Both the position numbers and the translations under genes were made by a program. DNA of 13,734 bases from Dehalococcoidia bacterium (GTDB lineage: Bacteria > Chloroflexota > Dehalococcoidia > GIF9 > AB-539-J10), in the NCBI GenBank assembly GCA_023129815.1, contig JAGMBH010000014.1:1-13734 (forward strand), given 5' to 3'. This document shows positions 12,492 to 13,734 of this stretch, in pieces. The notes under the pieces are model-generated. The model did not search any database, had not been told where the DNA came from, and saw only the letters and a program-made list of their open reading frames with translations. Position 1 is the stretch's first letter. Every line of letters begins with the position of its first letter.

Positions 12492-13625
12492 CTACCACTG
12501 AACAAACATCGGCATGATTACGTGAACATAGTTGTCTACACCTATGGGGCGGATGACCCCGGGGCTTGATGGGGTGGTGACTTCTAGGGCAACTTGAGCT
12601 TGATGAAGAACACTTAGTACATCGGAGAGATATTTAACGTTGAAGGCGATTTTAGCCTCTTCTCCATCGGCAAGGGCATCAATTTCGCTAACATTGCCGC
12701 CGATTTCCTCAGCCTGAGCAGAAGCGGTTATTTTACCCGGGGTGAGCTCAGCACCTGGGGTGATGACCAAACGGACAATGCCGCTGGCATCGCGGGCGAA
12801 TATGGAAGACATTTTGATAACCCGTAGAAATTCGTTGATGTCTACTACCGCCCTCGTGCTATAGCTCTGAGGAATAACCTGAGAATAATTTGGGAAGGAA
12901 CCTTGAATAAGCTGGGAGACTAATTCGGCGTTTTTGAGGCGGAAGAGAATCTGGCTTTTTTGCTGATTTGTGATGATTTCCACTGGTTCTTCTTGGTCAC
13001 CAAGAAGACGATTTAGTTCGTTGAGGCTTCTTGCTGGAATGATTACCGTGGTTTTCTGGTCGACTGGTGCGACAAGAGTCATTTTGTGGACAGCTAACCT
13101 GAAGCCATCAGCAGCTGCCAGATCAAGCTGTTCACCTTCAAATTCAGCGTTAATCCCGGTTAACACCGGGCGAGATTCTTCGGTTGCGGCAGCAAAGACA
13201 ACCTGTGTGATTCCTTCTCTCAGAGCGGCTGCTTCAATATTGGTGGTCATACCATCGCTTATCTTTGGGATAGGTGGGAAATCCTCGGCATCAATACCAT
13301 TGATATGGGCTTGAAAGCGACCGCTTTTAAGCTCCAAGGTGTGGCTGTTAGTGGGCAGGGTGATTTCAATTAAATCGTTGGGTAAGGAATTAACGAAGTC
13401 AATGAGCAGTCGAGCCGGAATGGTTATGGCCCCGTCCTGTTCTACTTTAGCGCCAATCCAGCATGTAGTAGCCATTTCCAAGTTGGTGGCTGCTAGCTTA
13501 AGACGTGATTGCTCAGTAGCTAAAAGGATATTTTGAGTGATAGGCAAAGTGGATCTGGTAGCTACAGCTCTGCCAACTATGCCTAGCCCGCGGCTTAGGT
13601 TTTCTTGAAGACAAGATAATTTCAT
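12492..13625 (-). CDS. dnaN: DNA polymerase III beta subunit (sliding clamp)
   Basis: DnaN forms the ring-shaped homodimer that tethers DNA polymerase III to DNA. The 377-residue length suits the family's three-domain fold. Visible signatures: the N-terminal MKLSCLQENLSRGLGIVGRAV, with TLPITQNILL, then ATEESRPVLTGI (147-158), AADGFRLAVH (171-180), VIIPARSLNEL, and the C-terminal VIMPM that lines the clamp-binding pocket. The protein ends with an extra FVQW after IMPM, where many clamps stop within two residues. The start ATG has GGAGGT (13631-13636) 5 bases upstream. It is transcribed away from the window edge, possibly alone; the genes usually found beside it (dnaA, recF, gyrB) are not next to it on the side visible here. 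Confidence 0.97.
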   Translation of the reverse strand: MKLSCLQENLSRGLGIVGRAVATRSTLPITQNILLATEQSRLKLAATNLEMATTCWIGAKVEQDGAITIPARLLIDFVNSLPNDLIEITLPTNSHTLELKSGRFQAHINGIDAEDFPPIPKISDGMTTNIEAAALREGITQVVFAAATEESRPVLTGINAEFEGEQLDLAAADGFRLAVHKMTLVAPVDQKTTVIIPARSLNELNRLLGDQEEPVEIITNQQKSQILFRLKNAELVSQLIQGSFPNYSQVIPQSYSTRAVVDINEFLRVIKMSSIFARDASGIVRLVITPGAELTPGKITASAQAEEIGGNVSEIDALADGEEAKIAFNVKYLSDVLSVLHQAQVALEVTTPSSPGVIRPIGVDNYVHVIMPMFVQW

Positions 13626-13657
13626 AAAATACCTCCAAAAAATTATAGGTGACTCAC

Positions 13658-13686
13658 AGTATACTATCAGTGGTTTTTATGGTCAA
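13658..13686 (-). promoter_or_regulatory. Promoter of dnaN
   Basis: On the minus strand TTGACC (13681-13686) and TATACT (13658-13663) are separated by exactly 17 bp, each 5 of 6 to the sigma-70 consensus. Transcription would start near 13651, about 25 bases before the start codon and just upstream of the GGAGGT ribosome-binding site. Confidence 0.75.
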
Positions 13687-13712
13687 ATAGTTTGGGCATA
13701 GATTGTTTATTT

Positions 13713-13734
13713 TGTCACCCTGAGCGATAGCGAA
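13713..13734 (+). repeat. Dispersed GTCACCCTGAGCGA repeat, copy B, cut by the window end
   Basis: TGTCACCCTGAGCGATAGCGAA at the end of the window is the left part of the common GTCACCCTGAGCGA..GCGAA intergenic repeat type. It shares TGTCA and AGCGA with copy A at 12299. The element is truncated by the window, so its length is unknown. Confidence 0.5.

Noticed and set aside
12294..12569. 91-codon plus-strand frame antisense to the end of dnaN
   Set aside because: It begins in a dispersed repeat and continues antisense to dnaN; no ribosome-binding site or recognisable domain.
1..13734. CRISPR array, tRNA, rRNA, transposase or phage genes
   Set aside because: None seen: no regularly spaced repeats, no cloverleaf-like or rRNA-like sequence, and no mobile-element coding sequence on either strand.

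Overview
The window reads as a chromosomal segment of an anaerobic bacterium with moderate GC. Gene content and repeats suggest Chloroflexota, possibly Dehalococcoidia. This is an inference from several traits together: GTCA..GCGA-type and G/C-rich palindromic dispersed repeats, tandem DegV proteins, a type II fatty-acid cluster with FabL and MaoC-type dehydratases, a U32-family Fe-S protein, and a B12-binding radical SAM enzyme. No rRNA, tRNA, CRISPR array, transposase or phage gene was seen.

Region 1 (1-450) is non-coding and repeat-rich, with three G/C-rich stem-loops. Region 2 (451-5473, + strand) is a compact fatty-acid synthesis operon: two MaoC-fold dehydratase subunits in a HadA/HadB-like pair, PlsX, acyl carrier protein, an enoyl-ACP reductase of the FabL type (Tyr-x6-Lys), FabF, and FabG. 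Together these supply ketoacyl synthase, ketoreductase, dehydratase, enoyl reductase, carrier and the exit to acyl-phosphate. FabD, FabH, Acc and a FabZ/FabA are absent here, and the HadAB-like pair is the obvious substitute for FabZ. An AT-rich imperfect inverted repeat fills the fabF-fabG gap up to the fabG start codon and leaves that gene without a Shine-Dalgarno site.

Region 3 (5466-8440) holds a minus-strand U32-family protein with unusual cysteine clusters, a possible 41-codon gene overlapping its stop codon, and a divergent plus-strand AMP-forming acyl-CoA ligase. The shared 216-bp spacer has a perfect 11-bp inverted repeat that offers TTGACA in both directions, with a good -10 on each side. 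It looks like a common operator/promoter. The ligase leader also has a strong Shine-Dalgarno followed by a 3-codon in-frame ORF.

Region 4 (8473-10090, +) has a possible 37-residue one-helix membrane peptide ending 1 nt before a B12-binding radical SAM protein of the HpnP/DUF4070 type. Region 5 (10091-12264) is minus-strand: two tandem DegV (FakB-like) fatty-acid-binding proteins. Downstream of them lies a scar that joins a fragment of the U32 gene to the C-terminal end of a third degV copy. Region 6 (12193-13734) has the dnaN sliding-clamp gene on the minus strand with a good sigma-70-type promoter, flanked by two copies of a dispersed GTCA..AGCGA repeat.

The recurring theme is acyl chemistry: chain building (fab/had), acyl-phosphate (PlsX; FakB-like DegV), acyl-adenylate (ligase) and possibly lipid modification (radical SAM). 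The least explained parts are the U32/ligase divergent unit with its operator, the two small ORFs, and the U32-degV scar.
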